Shown here: positions 29,750-38,699 of the stretch, piece after piece
How positions within the stretch are numbered: position 1 is the first letter of the stretch
Layout of the letters: each line of letters begins with the position of its first letter
NCBI RefSeq assembly: GCF_023702635.1
Contig: NZ_CP098455.1
Coordinates: 930,001 to 994,000 of the forward strand
Length of the DNA: 64,000 nt
Source of the DNA: Spongiibacter taiwanensis
GTDB lineage: Bacteria > Pseudomonadota > Gammaproteobacteria > Pseudomonadales > Spongiibacteraceae
Direction of reading: 5' to 3'
Program-made: the position numbers and the translations under genes
The notes under the pieces: generated by a model
The model's input: only the letters and a program-made list of their open reading frames with translations
The model's database searches: none
Told to the model about the DNA's origin: nothing

Positions 29750-31264
29750 ATGATGAACCCGGAAACCACCCCGGTTATTGTCGCCGTTGGCGAGATCACT
29801 GATAAGCCCGCCGACATCAGCCAGGCCCTCGAACCGGTCGCGCTGATGGCCAAGGCCCTGGAAGCTGCTAACGCGGATGCGGGCGGCGGCCTGCTGAAGC
29901 AAATCGACAGCATTGACCTGGTTGGCCTGATCACCTGGCGCTATACCAATCCCGTCGGGCTGCTATGTGAAAAGCTCGGCATTGCGCCCGCCCGGCAACA
30001 CAATGCCAGCATGGGCGGCGAAACCCCGATTCGGCTCATCCACGACGCGGCGCTGGCCATCGCTCGGGGCGAGCAGCGCGTCGCCGCCTTTGTTGGCGGC
30101 GAAGCAATGAACGCCATGGCCAAGGCCCGCAAGCAGGGTGTCAAACTGGATTGGACACCGCTGGCGAGCAAGGAAGAGGCCGTGCGCTTTGCCAATGACC
30201 GCATTGCGATCAGCCCGGTATCAAAATTGATCGGCGTGCGCGACCCCTCCCAGATGTACCCCCTGTATGAAATGGCCGCGCAAAAGGCCTGGCAGGAATC
30301 CCCCGCAGAGGGTGCACAGCACTCGGCCCAGTTGTGGCAGAAATTTGCGGCCGTTGCCGCAAACAACCCCTTTGCCTGGTTAACCGGCGCGCCCAGCGCT
30401 GACGAGATTGGCACGGTCTCCCCCAGCAACCGGATTATCTCCTGGCCCTACCCCAAGCTGATGGTCGCCAACCCATCGGTAAACCAGGGCGCAGCCATCA
30501 TCGTCAGCTCCCTGGCCGCCGCCCGGGCCGCCGGCGTGCCCGAGGAGAACCTGATCTATATTCACGGCGGCGCCGCCGCCAGCGAGCCCGACGATTATCT
30601 GTTGCGCGACCGCTATGATCGCAGCGCCGCCCAAACTGCCGTACTGGAAAAGTCCCTGGAATTTGTCGGTGGCGATGCCAAAGGCTTTGCCAAGATGGAG
30701 CTGTACAGCTGCTTTCCAATTGTCCCCAAACTCGCACTGCGCTGCCTGGGTATCGATATCAACAGCAGCGAGCCCACCGTCACCGGCGGACTCACCTTCT
30801 TCGGCGGACCGCTAAACAACTATATGAGCCACGCCACCTGCGCCATGGTAAGAGCCCTGCGCGCCGCCCCGGGGGAAACCGGGCTGCTCTACGGTCAGGG
30901 TGGCTTTGTCAGCAAGCACCACAGCCTGATTGTTAGTAGCAAGGCGCCCCGGGAGCCCCTGGCAGAGGGTTACTCAGTTCAGAGCGTGGCCGATGCCGCC
31001 TACGGAGAAGTGCCGCCACTGCAAGACGATTACACCGGTGAGGCGGCAATCGAAACCTATACCATTCAATATGACCGAGATGGCCAGCCTCTGCAGGGTG
31101 TGGTGGTTGCCCTGGGCAAGCAGGGTCAGCGTTGTCTGTGTCGGGTCGACCCAGGTGATACGGCCAGCCTTGCACTGCTGCTGGATGAATCCCAATCCGC
31201 CGTGGGCCGCCCCGGCCAAGTCAGCATTGACGCCGATGGGCGTCCCAACTGGTCAACATTGTAG
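29750..31264 (+). CDS. thiolase-like protein type 1 (SCP2-thiolase-like) with additional C-terminal domain
   Basis: A thiolase-fold protein of 504 residues. The canonical nucleophile region NxxCASG is HNASMGGETP here, without Cys, and the C-terminal CAAGG is replaced by GQGGFVSKHH. The conserved TGGLTFFGGPLNNY and an extra C-terminal beta-rich domain (after about residue 420) match thiolase-like proteins of type 1. Such proteins need not catalyse thiolysis; related Ltp2-type enzymes are retro-aldolases. ATG at 29750 has GGAG 8 nt upstream; the start lies 5 bp after the synthetase stop. Coupled to the NDP-forming synthetase and an ACAD. Confidence 0.85.
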   Translation: MMNPETTPVIVAVGEITDKPADISQALEPVALMAKALEAANADAGGGLLKQIDSIDLVGLITWRYTNPVGLLCEKLGIAPARQHNASMGGETPIRLIHDAALAIARGEQRVAAFVGGEAMNAMAKARKQGVKLDWTPLASKEEAVRFANDRIAISPVSKLIGVRDPSQMYPLYEMAAQKAWQESPAEGAQHSAQLWQKFAAVAANNPFAWLTGAPSADEIGTVSPSNRIISWPYPKLMVANPSVNQGAAIIVSSLAAARAAGVPEENLIYIHGGAAASEPDDYLLRDRYDRSAAQTAVLEKSLEFVGGDAKGFAKMELYSCFPIVPKLALRCLGIDINSSEPTVTGGLTFFGGPLNNYMSHATCAMVRALRAAPGETGLLYGQGGFVSKHHSLIVSSKAPREPLAEGYSVQSVADAAYGEVPPLQDDYTGEAAIETYTIQYDRDGQPLQGVVVALGKQGQRCLCRVDPGDTASLALLLDESQSAVGRPGQVSIDADGRPNWSTL

Positions 31265-31272
31265 AGGCGCAG

Positions 31273-32502
31273 ATGATGGATATTGCCTGGAGCGAAAAGG
31301 ACAAAGCCTTTCAACAGGAAGTAAGACAGTTTTTTGCCGAAGCCCTGACTGACGACATTCGCCGGGCCGCCAAAGGCATGACCAGCGTTTACGCCGATCA
31401 CGAGGCCTCCATGCACTGGCAGGAAAAACTGGTTGCCAAGGGTTGGGCCGCCCCCCACTGGCCCGTCGAATACGGTGGCTGCGACTGGAGCATTGCCCAG
31501 CACTATATTTTTGCCCGGGAACGAGCCATCGCCGGTGCGCCACCGCTGTCGCCCATGGGCATTCAGATGTGCGCCCCAGCAATCATTGCCTTTGGCAGCG
31601 AGGAGCAGAAGAACTTTTTTCTACCGCGCATGCTCAGTGGCGAACACTTCTGGTGCCAGGGCTATTCCGAGCCCGGAGCCGGCTCCGACCTGGCTTCACT
31701 GAAAATGTCGGCGGTCAGTGACGGCGACCACTATATTTGCAATGGCAGCAAGATCTGGACGACCCACGCAGATGAGGCCAATTGGTGCTTCTGTCTGGTC
31801 CGCACTGCCAAGGAAGATCGCCCCCAAAAAGGCATCACCTTTTTGCTGATTGATATGAGCACCCCCGGCATTGTGGTCAAACCCATTGTTTCACTCACCG
31901 GTGAGCATATTCAGAATCAAATATTCTTCGATGATGTGCGGGTTCCCAAAGCCAATGTTATTGGTGAAGAGGGCAAAGGCTGGACGGTGGCCAAGTACTT
32001 GCTGGAATTTGAGCGGGGCGGTGCCGCCTACGCACCGCTGATGCACGAACGGCTCAATGATATTCGCGAGCTGGCCAAGACCATCCCCGGCGATAACAGC
32101 CCGCGCTTAATCGAAGATCCGATTTTTGCTGCCAAACTCGCCAGCGTGGAAATCGAAACCGCCACCCTGGAAATGTACGAGCGCCAGGCCATGTCGGCAA
32201 TTTCTGCCGGTGGCTCCCCCGGCATGTCGGCGTCGGTAATGAAAATTCTGGGCACCGAGCTGCAGCAACACGTCACCGAACTGGCTATTGATGCGGCCGC
32301 CTACGCTGGCCTGCCCTTTCAACCTCAGGCCGGCGCCCCTGGCGGCAAAGTGCTTTATCCATACAATCCCGATGAGTTTGTTGGGCCCACCGAAGCGGCC
32401 CTCGCGCCGCTGCGCTATTTCAACGAGCGGGCGGGTTCGATTTACGCTGGCTCCAATGAAATTCAACGCAACATCCTCGCCAAGGCCGCATTAGGTCTTT
32501 AA
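31273..32502 (+). CDS. acyl-CoA dehydrogenase
   Basis: FAD enzyme of 409 residues with WCQGYSEPGAGSDLASL, KIWTTHADEANW and C-terminal SIYAGSNEIQRNI. The MCAD-type catalytic Glu position is Ala; the likely base is the Glu in LLEFERGG. It starts 8 bp after the thiolase-like gene, with GAGG just upstream; ATG at 31276 is an equally possible start. Similar in pattern to the ACAD at 22011, suggesting duplication within the pathway or use of sequential substrates. Confidence 0.92.
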   Translation: MMDIAWSEKDKAFQQEVRQFFAEALTDDIRRAAKGMTSVYADHEASMHWQEKLVAKGWAAPHWPVEYGGCDWSIAQHYIFARERAIAGAPPLSPMGIQMCAPAIIAFGSEEQKNFFLPRMLSGEHFWCQGYSEPGAGSDLASLKMSAVSDGDHYICNGSKIWTTHADEANWCFCLVRTAKEDRPQKGITFLLIDMSTPGIVVKPIVSLTGEHIQNQIFFDDVRVPKANVIGEEGKGWTVAKYLLEFERGGAAYAPLMHERLNDIRELAKTIPGDNSPRLIEDPIFAAKLASVEIETATLEMYERQAMSAISAGGSPGMSASVMKILGTELQQHVTELAIDAAAYAGLPFQPQAGAPGGKVLYPYNPDEFVGPTEAALAPLRYFNERAGSIYAGSNEIQRNILAKAALGL

Positions 32503-32517
32503 TCGGCCCGCCCCGAC

Positions 32518-32567
32518 GCTCACCACCGTTTCTCCGTCAATGACATAAAGGGAAAACGGCGGTGAGC
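32518..32567. other. inverted repeat after the ACAD gene
   Basis: GCTCACCACCGTTT (32518-32531) pairs with 32554-32567 at 13 of 14 positions around a 22-nt loop. No T-tract follows, so termination is only possible. It lies in the 169-bp gap before the membrane protein gene, which also contains the palindrome TTCGTTCACGAA near 32588. Confidence 0.5.
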
Positions 32568-32671
32568 GCTATCGATCAATAAAAATTATTCGTTCACGAA
32601 CAAAAGTGATAGAACCTGCACCAGCAAATTCACTACCATACCCTGACGAAAACACTCTGCTGGAAACAGAT

Positions 32672-33361
32672 ATGAACGCTACTAATCAAAAACTCTGCAT
32701 CTACTCCGGGGTCGTGTTTATGATCCTATTCGCCCTTGGCTGGGTGATCATTGGCGGCATGCTGCCCCCGATAGAACCAACTGCCAGCGCAGCCGAAGTC
32801 GCGACCTTTTATCAAACCGACACCTGGAAAATAAAGCTGGGCCTGATCCTCGCGGCCCTGTCCGTGACCTTTTATTTCCCTTGGGTAACGGCCCTGTCCA
32901 CCCAGTTACGACGCATTGAGGGCAATGCCCCCCACATGGCCTGGACGCAACTGGCATCGGGCTGCATGGGCGCCATCATTATTTATTTGGCCTTATTTTT
33001 CTGGCTGGCCGCCACTTACCGGCCTGATCGAGACCCACAAATCACCTACCTGATCAACGACCTGGGCTGGTTGATATTTACCACCACGGTGGCCCCGTTT
33101 TTGATTCAGTTTATCGCGCTGGGATTAGGACTGCTCAACGACAAATCGGCCAAGCCGGTACTGCCCCACTGGCTTGGCTTTTACTGCCTGGTCTCGGGCA
33201 GTTTGTTTCTGCCCGCCGCGTTTATTTTCTTCTTTAAGACAGGCCCCTTTGCCTGGGATGGCCTGATCACCTTTTGGCTGCCGCTAACCGATTTCTTTGT
33301 GTGGATGGTGGTAATGACGATATACATGCTCAAAGTGGCAAATCGGGCCGAGTCACCGTAA
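32672..33361 (+). CDS. integral membrane protein of unknown function (229 aa)
   Basis: About six hydrophobic segments are visible: near residues 9-30, 55-75, 95-115, 130-155, 165-190 and 200-222. Charged loops separate them. No family motif that I recognise; the pattern resembles small membrane proteins often found beside lipid or steroid catabolic genes. ATG at 32672 is favoured (GGAAAC upstream, direct entry into the first membrane helix) over the longer frame from 32606. A transport or membrane-sensing role in the catabolic unit is speculation. Confidence 0.7.
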   Translation: MNATNQKLCIYSGVVFMILFALGWVIIGGMLPPIEPTASAAEVATFYQTDTWKIKLGLILAALSVTFYFPWVTALSTQLRRIEGNAPHMAWTQLASGCMGAIIIYLALFFWLAATYRPDRDPQITYLINDLGWLIFTTTVAPFLIQFIALGLGLLNDKSAKPVLPHWLGFYCLVSGSLFLPAAFIFFFKTGPFAWDGLITFWLPLTDFFVWMVVMTIYMLKVANRAESP

Positions 33362-33417
33362 ATCGAGCAGGCGGGTCAAAATATGCGGCGGTGTGATGTA
33401 CCTGTGTTGCAAAGCCG

Positions 33418-34875
33418 CTATTTTTTAAGCTGCATCTTCAGCACCTTGGCGATAGTACTGCCAAAAGGTGGGTCCATCATTCCAGCGATATCCCGATACC
33501 AACCCTGCTCAAAGATCGAGCGGGCATGGGAGAATCGCTTGAAGCCGGCATCCCCGCCCCAGTAGCTCCCCATGCCGCTGTGACCGACGCCACCGAAGGG
33601 CAAGCGGCTTTGGCTGAGATGCATCATCACCTCGTTAACCGCCACACCGCCCGAGAGGGTCTGGTTGATCACCTGTTGCTGACCCTGTTTGTCTTTGCCA
33701 AAATAATAGAGCGCCAGCGGCCGCTCACCGGCATTAACGTAGTCAATCGCTTCCTGCATATTCTGGTAGCCCTTGATAATCAGAATGGGGCCGAATACCT
33801 CCTCGCGCATCAGCAGGCTGTCGGCGGGCGGGTTAATCACCAAACAGGGATTGAACTGGCGCAGGGACTCATCTGCACCAATATCGATGGTGATAACTTC
33901 CGCACCGCGCTCTCGGGCATCCGCCAGCAGGCGGTGCATACGCTGAAAATGGCCATCGGTGGCAATAGACGCATAATCCTCTGCGCCGCGATCCGATGGG
34001 AAAAACGCGTTAATGCAGGCCTTGGCGTGACCGACAAAAGCCGCAATATTGTCACCGGGCAACAGCACATAGTCCGGCCCGATACAGGCCTGACCGGCAT
34101 TGATCAAACGTCCACTGATGCAACGTTTCGCGGTATACGCCAGATCGGCATCAGCGGCAACAAAGACCGGTGACTTGCCACCCAGCTCCAGTGTTACTGG
34201 TGTCAGATTACGGGCAGCAGCGGCCATAATATGTTTGGCCGTGCCCGCGCTGCCGGTATACATCAGGTGATCGAAGGGCAATTCAGCAAAGGCCTTGGAG
34301 ACCTCCACCTCTCCCAAAACCACCGCCAGCTCCGACTCGTCAAAGTACTTCGGCAACGTTTCTGCCATCAGCGCGGCGGTGGCTGGCGAAAACTCAGAGA
34401 CCTTCACCATTACCCGATTGCCGGCGGAAAAGGCATCCATAGCGGCAACCATGGCCATCGCCAGAGGGCCGTTCCAGGGCACCATGACACCCACAACCCC
34501 CAGCGGTTGGTGACGGATATAGGTTTTTGCGCCCACCAGATTAAAGGGGAAATCCGGCGTGACCTTGTGGTCTTTCATCCACCCTTTCAGGTGCTTTTTA
34601 ATGTGCTTGGCATGATTGAGGATGGGGATGATTTCCACCGCTTTAATAAACGCCGCGGGCTTGTGTTTCCAGTCAGCAATGGTCGCCTCAACAATGGCAT
34701 CCTGCTGCTCGAGCACAAAATCCACACAGCGCTCGATACGGTTGAGCCTGACCGAGAGGTCGGGGATACCCGCCTCATGGAAACTGCGACGCTGAAGTGA
34801 CAGCCGCGCCATTAGCGCTGAGGCGACATCGGCTTCGGCGCAAAAGGACGACTGACTTGCTGCAACCGTAGACAT
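33418..34875 (-). CDS. aldehyde dehydrogenase, coniferyl-aldehyde-dehydrogenase-like
   Basis: A 485-residue ALDH with PWNGPL (N135), YTGSAGTAK, base E230 in LELGGKS and nucleophile C264 in NAGQACIGPDY. The C-terminal end FGGVGHSGMGSYWGGDAGFKRFSH matches the coniferyl aldehyde dehydrogenase group, whose members act on aromatic and also long-chain or branched aldehydes. ATG at 34875 has GGAG 7 nt upstream, so the extra frame to 34956 is unlikely. Separated from the upstream ACAD by an inverted-repeat element, it may still be the third gene of the Rieske-ACAD-ALDH unit. Confidence 0.9.
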   Translation of the reverse strand: MSTVAASQSSFCAEADVASALMARLSLQRRSFHEAGIPDLSVRLNRIERCVDFVLEQQDAIVEATIADWKHKPAAFIKAVEIIPILNHAKHIKKHLKGWMKDHKVTPDFPFNLVGAKTYIRHQPLGVVGVMVPWNGPLAMAMVAAMDAFSAGNRVMVKVSEFSPATAALMAETLPKYFDESELAVVLGEVEVSKAFAELPFDHLMYTGSAGTAKHIMAAAARNLTPVTLELGGKSPVFVAADADLAYTAKRCISGRLINAGQACIGPDYVLLPGDNIAAFVGHAKACINAFFPSDRGAEDYASIATDGHFQRMHRLLADARERGAEVITIDIGADESLRQFNPCLVINPPADSLLMREEVFGPILIIKGYQNMQEAIDYVNAGERPLALYYFGKDKQGQQQVINQTLSGGVAVNEVMMHLSQSRLPFGGVGHSGMGSYWGGDAGFKRFSHARSIFEQGWYRDIAGMMDPPFGSTIAKVLKMQLKK

Positions 34876-34940
34876 AGCTTTACTCCGTGAAATGGGGCGC
34901 GAGGCTGTGATTGTTATCTCAACGCGCCGTTGATGGAGAA

Positions 34941-35263
34941 TAGGGCCTGTTAACACTAATTGAATTGCACCAGCTGGAGGTCATTTTTGCCTCCAGCTAG
35001 CTGGTACGCCGCCCGGGCGGAGGGAACGCAGTTTGGTCATTCCAAATAAGCGACCTCCAACAAAGCTGGGGGGAAAAAATGGCCCCAGCCCTCCGGGTTG
35101 TGGCTAAAAACCCGCCACTCTTCGTTGTTCGGACCCAAAGCACTCGCTGCGCTCGCGGGGCCAGCTTTCGTTCATTTGGAACCACCAAACCTCTCTCCTC
35201 ACTCCTTGATTGGCGATTTTTTAGCCGCAACAGGCGCAATCCAATTAGTATTAACAGGCCCTA
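34941..35263. repeat. TA-flanked MITE with 29-bp terminal inverted repeats
   Basis: The ends 34942-34970 and 35234-35262 are inverted copies matching at about 26 of 29 positions (AGGGCCTGTTAA...), and TA lies at both outer edges (34941-34942, 35262-35263), as for Tc1/mariner or IS630-type insertion. The interior has no gene but nested inverted repeats: a 9-bp stem AGCTGGAGG/CCTCCAGCT (34972-34998) and longer imperfect pairs near 35030-35048 with 35172-35190 and near 35097-35116 with 35211-35232, making the whole element one long imperfect hairpin. It fills the gap between the ALDH and ACAD genes, and its right end gives the ACAD stop codon. Confidence 0.8.
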
Positions 35264-36403
35264 GGCCGCCTGTTTGCGCAGGCGGGCATGGCGCGCCAGA
35301 TGGAAATCGACACTACCAAACTCGACCTCGATCTGGGTGGCGCGCCGGAAGTAGTGGGAGATATTCAACTCGTCGGTCATCCCCATACCGCCGTGCAACT
35401 GCACCGCATTCTGACCAATAAAGCGACACGCCTTGGCCACGGTCACCTTCGCCGCTGAGGTGTTAATCGCCCGCTCGATCGGGTCGGCATCAAGATTCAG
35501 GGTCGCCAGCAAACAGGCCGAGCGCGCCATTTCCAGCTGCATATACATATCCACCATGCGGTGCTGCAGGGCCTGAAAGTTGCCGATGGCCTGCCCGAAC
35601 TGCTTTCGGGTTTTGCTGTAGCTCACCGTGTCTTCCTGAAGCACCGACAACACCCCGACCGCTTCGGCGCATTGGGCTGCCAGCGCGGTATCCAGCGCCA
35701 TTTCCAACAGCGGTAATCCGCCATCCACAGGCCCCAGAAGATCATCTGCGGACACCCGAACCTGATCAAATTGCAGATCCGAGGCCCGCCGGCCGTCAAT
35801 GGTCGGATAGTGTTTAGCACTGAGCCCGGCCCCATCGGCACTCACCAAAAACAACGAGACACCACTTGCGTCACCAGGGCCACCGGCGGTGCGGGCACTG
35901 ACAATAAATGCATTGCTCCAGGGGCCGGCAATCACGACCGACTTATGTCCGCTGATCAGCCAGCCGTCGCCGTCCTTTTGCGCGACGGTCTCTATGGCCG
36001 CTGGGTTAAATCGGCTGTGAGGTTCCGACCAGGCAAGACTCACCACCGCGCGCCCTTCGATAATGTCGCCAATCCATTGCTGGGCCTTGGGGCCGCCATC
36101 GGCTTTTAACAAGGTGCCGCTGAGTACCGCCGTTTCAAGAAAGGGCTCGACGACCAGCGCCCGCCCCATTTCCTCCATCACTAACATGATGTCGACGGCG
36201 CCGCCATTCAAACCGCCCTGGGACTCGGGAAACGGCAGCGCAAGAATACCGAGTTCCTGCGCAAAGGCCTGCCAAATAGCCGGTTGCCAACCTGGCTCCG
36301 CCGCCGCGACTTCCCGGCGCTGCTCAAAGCGATAACGATCACTGAGAAATCCCTGCAGACTGCGACGCAATAATTGTTGCTCGTCAGTAAAGGAAAAATC
36401 CAT
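35261..36403 (-). CDS. acyl-CoA dehydrogenase family protein, catalytic Glu not recognised
   Basis: 380 residues with the ACAD fold: SLAWSEPHSRFN, HKSVVIAGPWSNAF, SYSKTRKQFGQAIGNFQALQH and QLHGGMGMTDELNISHYFRR. The usual catalytic Glu sites look empty: the helix-G position reads MALDTALAAQC and the C-terminal position reads VEFGSVDF. This pattern is like the non-catalytic partner of alpha2beta2 ACADs in sterol side-chain degradation, although an Asp could substitute. ATG at 36403 has a GGGGGA site. The stop codon TAG at 35261 lies in the end of the MITE, so the C-terminus may have been altered by insertion. Likely co-transcribed with the Rieske gene 65 bp upstream. Confidence 0.87.
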   Translation of the reverse strand: MDFSFTDEQQLLRRSLQGFLSDRYRFEQRREVAAAEPGWQPAIWQAFAQELGILALPFPESQGGLNGGAVDIMLVMEEMGRALVVEPFLETAVLSGTLLKADGGPKAQQWIGDIIEGRAVVSLAWSEPHSRFNPAAIETVAQKDGDGWLISGHKSVVIAGPWSNAFIVSARTAGGPGDASGVSLFLVSADGAGLSAKHYPTIDGRRASDLQFDQVRVSADDLLGPVDGGLPLLEMALDTALAAQCAEAVGVLSVLQEDTVSYSKTRKQFGQAIGNFQALQHRMVDMYMQLEMARSACLLATLNLDADPIERAINTSAAKVTVAKACRFIGQNAVQLHGGMGMTDELNISHYFRRATQIEVEFGSVDFHLARHARLRKQAA

Positions 36404-36468
36404 TGGTGTATCCCCCGTTACCTTAGTGCTGGCATTTTATTTATAGGTTTATTTTCGGCGCGACGGTC

Positions 36469-37638
36469 TCACTCGGTAAGAAAGGATTCCACCGAGTCAT
36501 GGAAGGGACCGATCATCCGTTCCAGGCCACCGAAATGCACGGTATCGACACCGCCGGCCGAAAGAGCCTCTTGCTGAATGGTCGCCGCGCGGAAGTCTTC
36601 ACCACCAAAGACCTCGTCAATCAATTTGTAAGACTTGGCATAAAGCGCTTCGGCCTTTTCATTGTCGGGTTTGCTTTTCACCAGCATGTAGTAGTCCACC
36701 ACCGTGCGATTGGCGGCCCGGGGGCAAAGCACCATCACGCTGATATAGTAGGGGCTGGTCACCACAATCGTGTTGGGAAATGCCAGGTAGGCATGGGTAA
36801 TGTACTTGTGCAGGTTGTCAATATTGCCGTCGAGAATGGCCGGATCGAAGTTGGCTTTGCCGGACACCTGACGCTGGTGATGGCCAATCTGGTCGTAGAC
36901 ACTGGGTACATCATCAAACAGCTTGGCAATTGACTGGGCGTGCAGGCGCTGCACGTGATAGCCCTCCAGAAAGGGCTCAATCACAAACTTCCAGTTGGTC
37001 GGCAAATCGTAATGCCGACGGCCGTACACGTACATTTTGTCCAGGCCCAGCGCTTCCAGATCGGCACAAATTTGATCGGTGCCTTCCAGCGGCGCGGGCT
37101 GATATTTGTGATCCAAACCCACCCAGATGAAGCCACCGCCCTCGAAGGTTTCCAAGGGAACCAGCGCCAGATCGCACTTCTTCAACGAAGGAAATGTCTC
37201 CTGCCGGGGGATACCAATCAGCTGGCCGTCAGCCGCATAGGTCCAGGCGTGATAGGGGCAGGAAATCCGCGCGGATTTCACTGGCTCATTGCCTTCCACC
37301 AGTTTTGAACCCCGGTGACGACAGGCATTAATGAACGCCCGGGCAACCCCTTCCCGGTCGCGGGTGATAAGCAGCGGCACGCCGTAGCAATCCTGGGCCA
37401 GGGACATACCCGGCTCTGGCAGGTACGCCGACATGGTCGCCACCACCGGCGCCTTTTTAAACAGATCTCGCTGCTCTGCCTCAAAGCGTTGATCGCTCAA
37501 ATAAATACTGACCGGACGGCTGGCTTCGTCAGTCGGCATCGCCATTTCTTCGAGGGGACGAATCGCCTGGATGGCCTCCCACTGACTGTCGGTCAAGCCC
37601 ATGGGAGCCGCCGTAACGCTTGCCTTTTTGGCTTCCAT
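36469..37638 (-). CDS. Rieske non-heme iron oxygenase, alpha subunit
   Basis: A 389-residue oxygenase. The N-terminal Rieske [2Fe-2S] domain has C106-x-H108 (NACRHRG) and C127-x2-H130 (SCPYHAW). The catalytic domain shows EPFLEGYHVQRLH with iron ligands H228 and H233. The substrate is not readable; members hydroxylate aromatic, steroid or terpenoid rings or demethylate. No ferredoxin, reductase or beta subunit is encoded nearby, so electron carriers must come from elsewhere. ATG at 37638 follows AGGAGAACGGAA. First gene of a leftward unit with an ACAD and an ALDH. Confidence 0.93.
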   Translation of the reverse strand: MEAKKASVTAAPMGLTDSQWEAIQAIRPLEEMAMPTDEASRPVSIYLSDQRFEAEQRDLFKKAPVVATMSAYLPEPGMSLAQDCYGVPLLITRDREGVARAFINACRHRGSKLVEGNEPVKSARISCPYHAWTYAADGQLIGIPRQETFPSLKKCDLALVPLETFEGGGFIWVGLDHKYQPAPLEGTDQICADLEALGLDKMYVYGRRHYDLPTNWKFVIEPFLEGYHVQRLHAQSIAKLFDDVPSVYDQIGHHQRQVSGKANFDPAILDGNIDNLHKYITHAYLAFPNTIVVTSPYYISVMVLCPRAANRTVVDYYMLVKSKPDNEKAEALYAKSYKLIDEVFGGEDFRAATIQQEALSAGGVDTVHFGGLERMIGPFHDSVESFLTE

Positions 37639-37732
37639 TTCCGTTCTCCTGTCTACCTATTCGCGCTACCAATTCACGTCGCACACGCCCTTGGCAAGGG
37701 CGTATGAACAGTTATTCGATTTATCGGCAAAT

Positions 37733-37761
37733 AGCTTAGGCAGGCATTAATCTAATGTCAA
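37733..37761 (-). promoter_or_regulatory. candidate promoter of the Rieske unit
   Basis: Perfect -35 TTGACA (37761-37756) with a weak -10 TAAGCT (37738-37733), 17 bp apart, on the minus strand. A tight hairpin (CGCCCTT/AAGGGCG, 37686-37702) lies in the leader before the gene. Confidence 0.4.
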
Positions 37762-37793
37762 TAGATAAAGAGATAGTGGCCAAGGGACGCCTC

Positions 37794-37830
37794 AACCACT
37801 ATTATCTAACAAAAGTAGATAATAGTGGTT
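37794..37830. promoter_or_regulatory. perfect 15-bp-arm palindrome between Rieske and DUF2889 genes
   Basis: AACCACTATTATCTA (37794-37808) is followed after 7 bp by its exact complement (37816-37830). It lies 35 bp before the DUF2889 start and 33 bp beyond the Rieske -35 candidate, in a divergent promoter region. A dimeric regulator binding site is the simplest reading; a leader hairpin is possible. Confidence 0.6.
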
Positions 37831-37865
37831 ACCGTTTAAATGAGGTGCCACAAAGGTAAAAGGTT

Positions 37866-38633
37866 ATGGGCACGCCAGAAGAATTCGCTCCACCAAATTC
37901 CGGCTACGGTCAGGGAATCTATCGGCGACGCACCCTCCTAAGCCGTAAGCCAGGCGCCATTGAAGTCGTTATGGAAGACTGCTCCCATGCCATGAAATTG
38001 CTGATGCAACATCAGGCCGGGAACATTACCGACTTACAGGGTGAGGTCATTCGCGCGCCGGTAACCAGCTGTCGAGGCGCACCGGGCCAACTCACCGATC
38101 TGATCGGTCTACCACTCAGCGACAATGCCGATATCTACCGCCAGCACAGCCCGCAACACCATCACTGCACCCACTTGTATGACATGGCATTGCTGGCCAT
38201 CGAATTTGCACAGCGCGAAGAAGAGCTGCAGCAGTTTGATGTGGCGGTGGGTGACGAAGTTGACGGGGCGATCGATGGCAAAATTTTTCTCAACCATCGG
38301 CTCATTCACCACTGGGTAGTGCGTCAGGGTAAGCTGGCTGAACCCACCGAATTTGCTGGCCAGTCGGCATTCAAGGGCTTTGCCCACTGGGCGAAATCCC
38401 AATTCAGCGGTGATGCTCTGCTGTGCGCCTTTGGCTTGCAGCGGGGCCTGATGGTCGCCAATGCCCGCCGCTGGGATATGGCGGCCCTCGCCGGAGAGCC
38501 TGCAGATACCTTTGGCCCTCCACCTGGCGCCTGCTACAGCTACTCCAAAGGCCGGGAGAAAACGGCCCTTCGCACGGCAAACCCAGTCAGAGACTTTAGT
38601 GATACCCCAGAGCAGTTACTGCGCTTTATCTAG
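37866..38633 (+). CDS. DUF2889 domain-containing protein
   Basis: A 255-residue soluble protein with the DUF2889 hallmark HHHCTHLYDMALLA (near 98-111). Function is unknown; members often sit among aromatic, steroid or fatty acid catabolic genes, as here beside a Rieske oxygenase. Conserved His and Cys residues in the N-terminal half could bind metal. ATG at 37866 has AAAGGTAAAAGG upstream. The gene is alone, has its own palindrome upstream and a strong terminator 14 bp downstream. Confidence 0.85.
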   Translation: MGTPEEFAPPNSGYGQGIYRRRTLLSRKPGAIEVVMEDCSHAMKLLMQHQAGNITDLQGEVIRAPVTSCRGAPGQLTDLIGLPLSDNADIYRQHSPQHHHCTHLYDMALLAIEFAQREEELQQFDVAVGDEVDGAIDGKIFLNHRLIHHWVVRQGKLAEPTEFAGQSAFKGFAHWAKSQFSGDALLCAFGLQRGLMVANARRWDMAALAGEPADTFGPPPGACYSYSKGREKTALRTANPVRDFSDTPEQLLRFI

Positions 38634-38647
38634 GGCACTCGCACACA

Positions 38648-38674
38648 AAAAAGCCGCGACGAACGCGGCTTTTT
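38648..38674. terminator. bidirectional rho-independent terminator
   Basis: Perfect 11-bp stem AAAAAGCCGCG / CGCGGCTTTTT with loop ACGAA, giving a T-run in both directions. It serves the rightward DUF2889 gene and the leftward gene ending at 38700. Confidence 0.93.
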
Positions 38675-38699
38675 GATTCTCTCTCGACTCTCACCGAGA

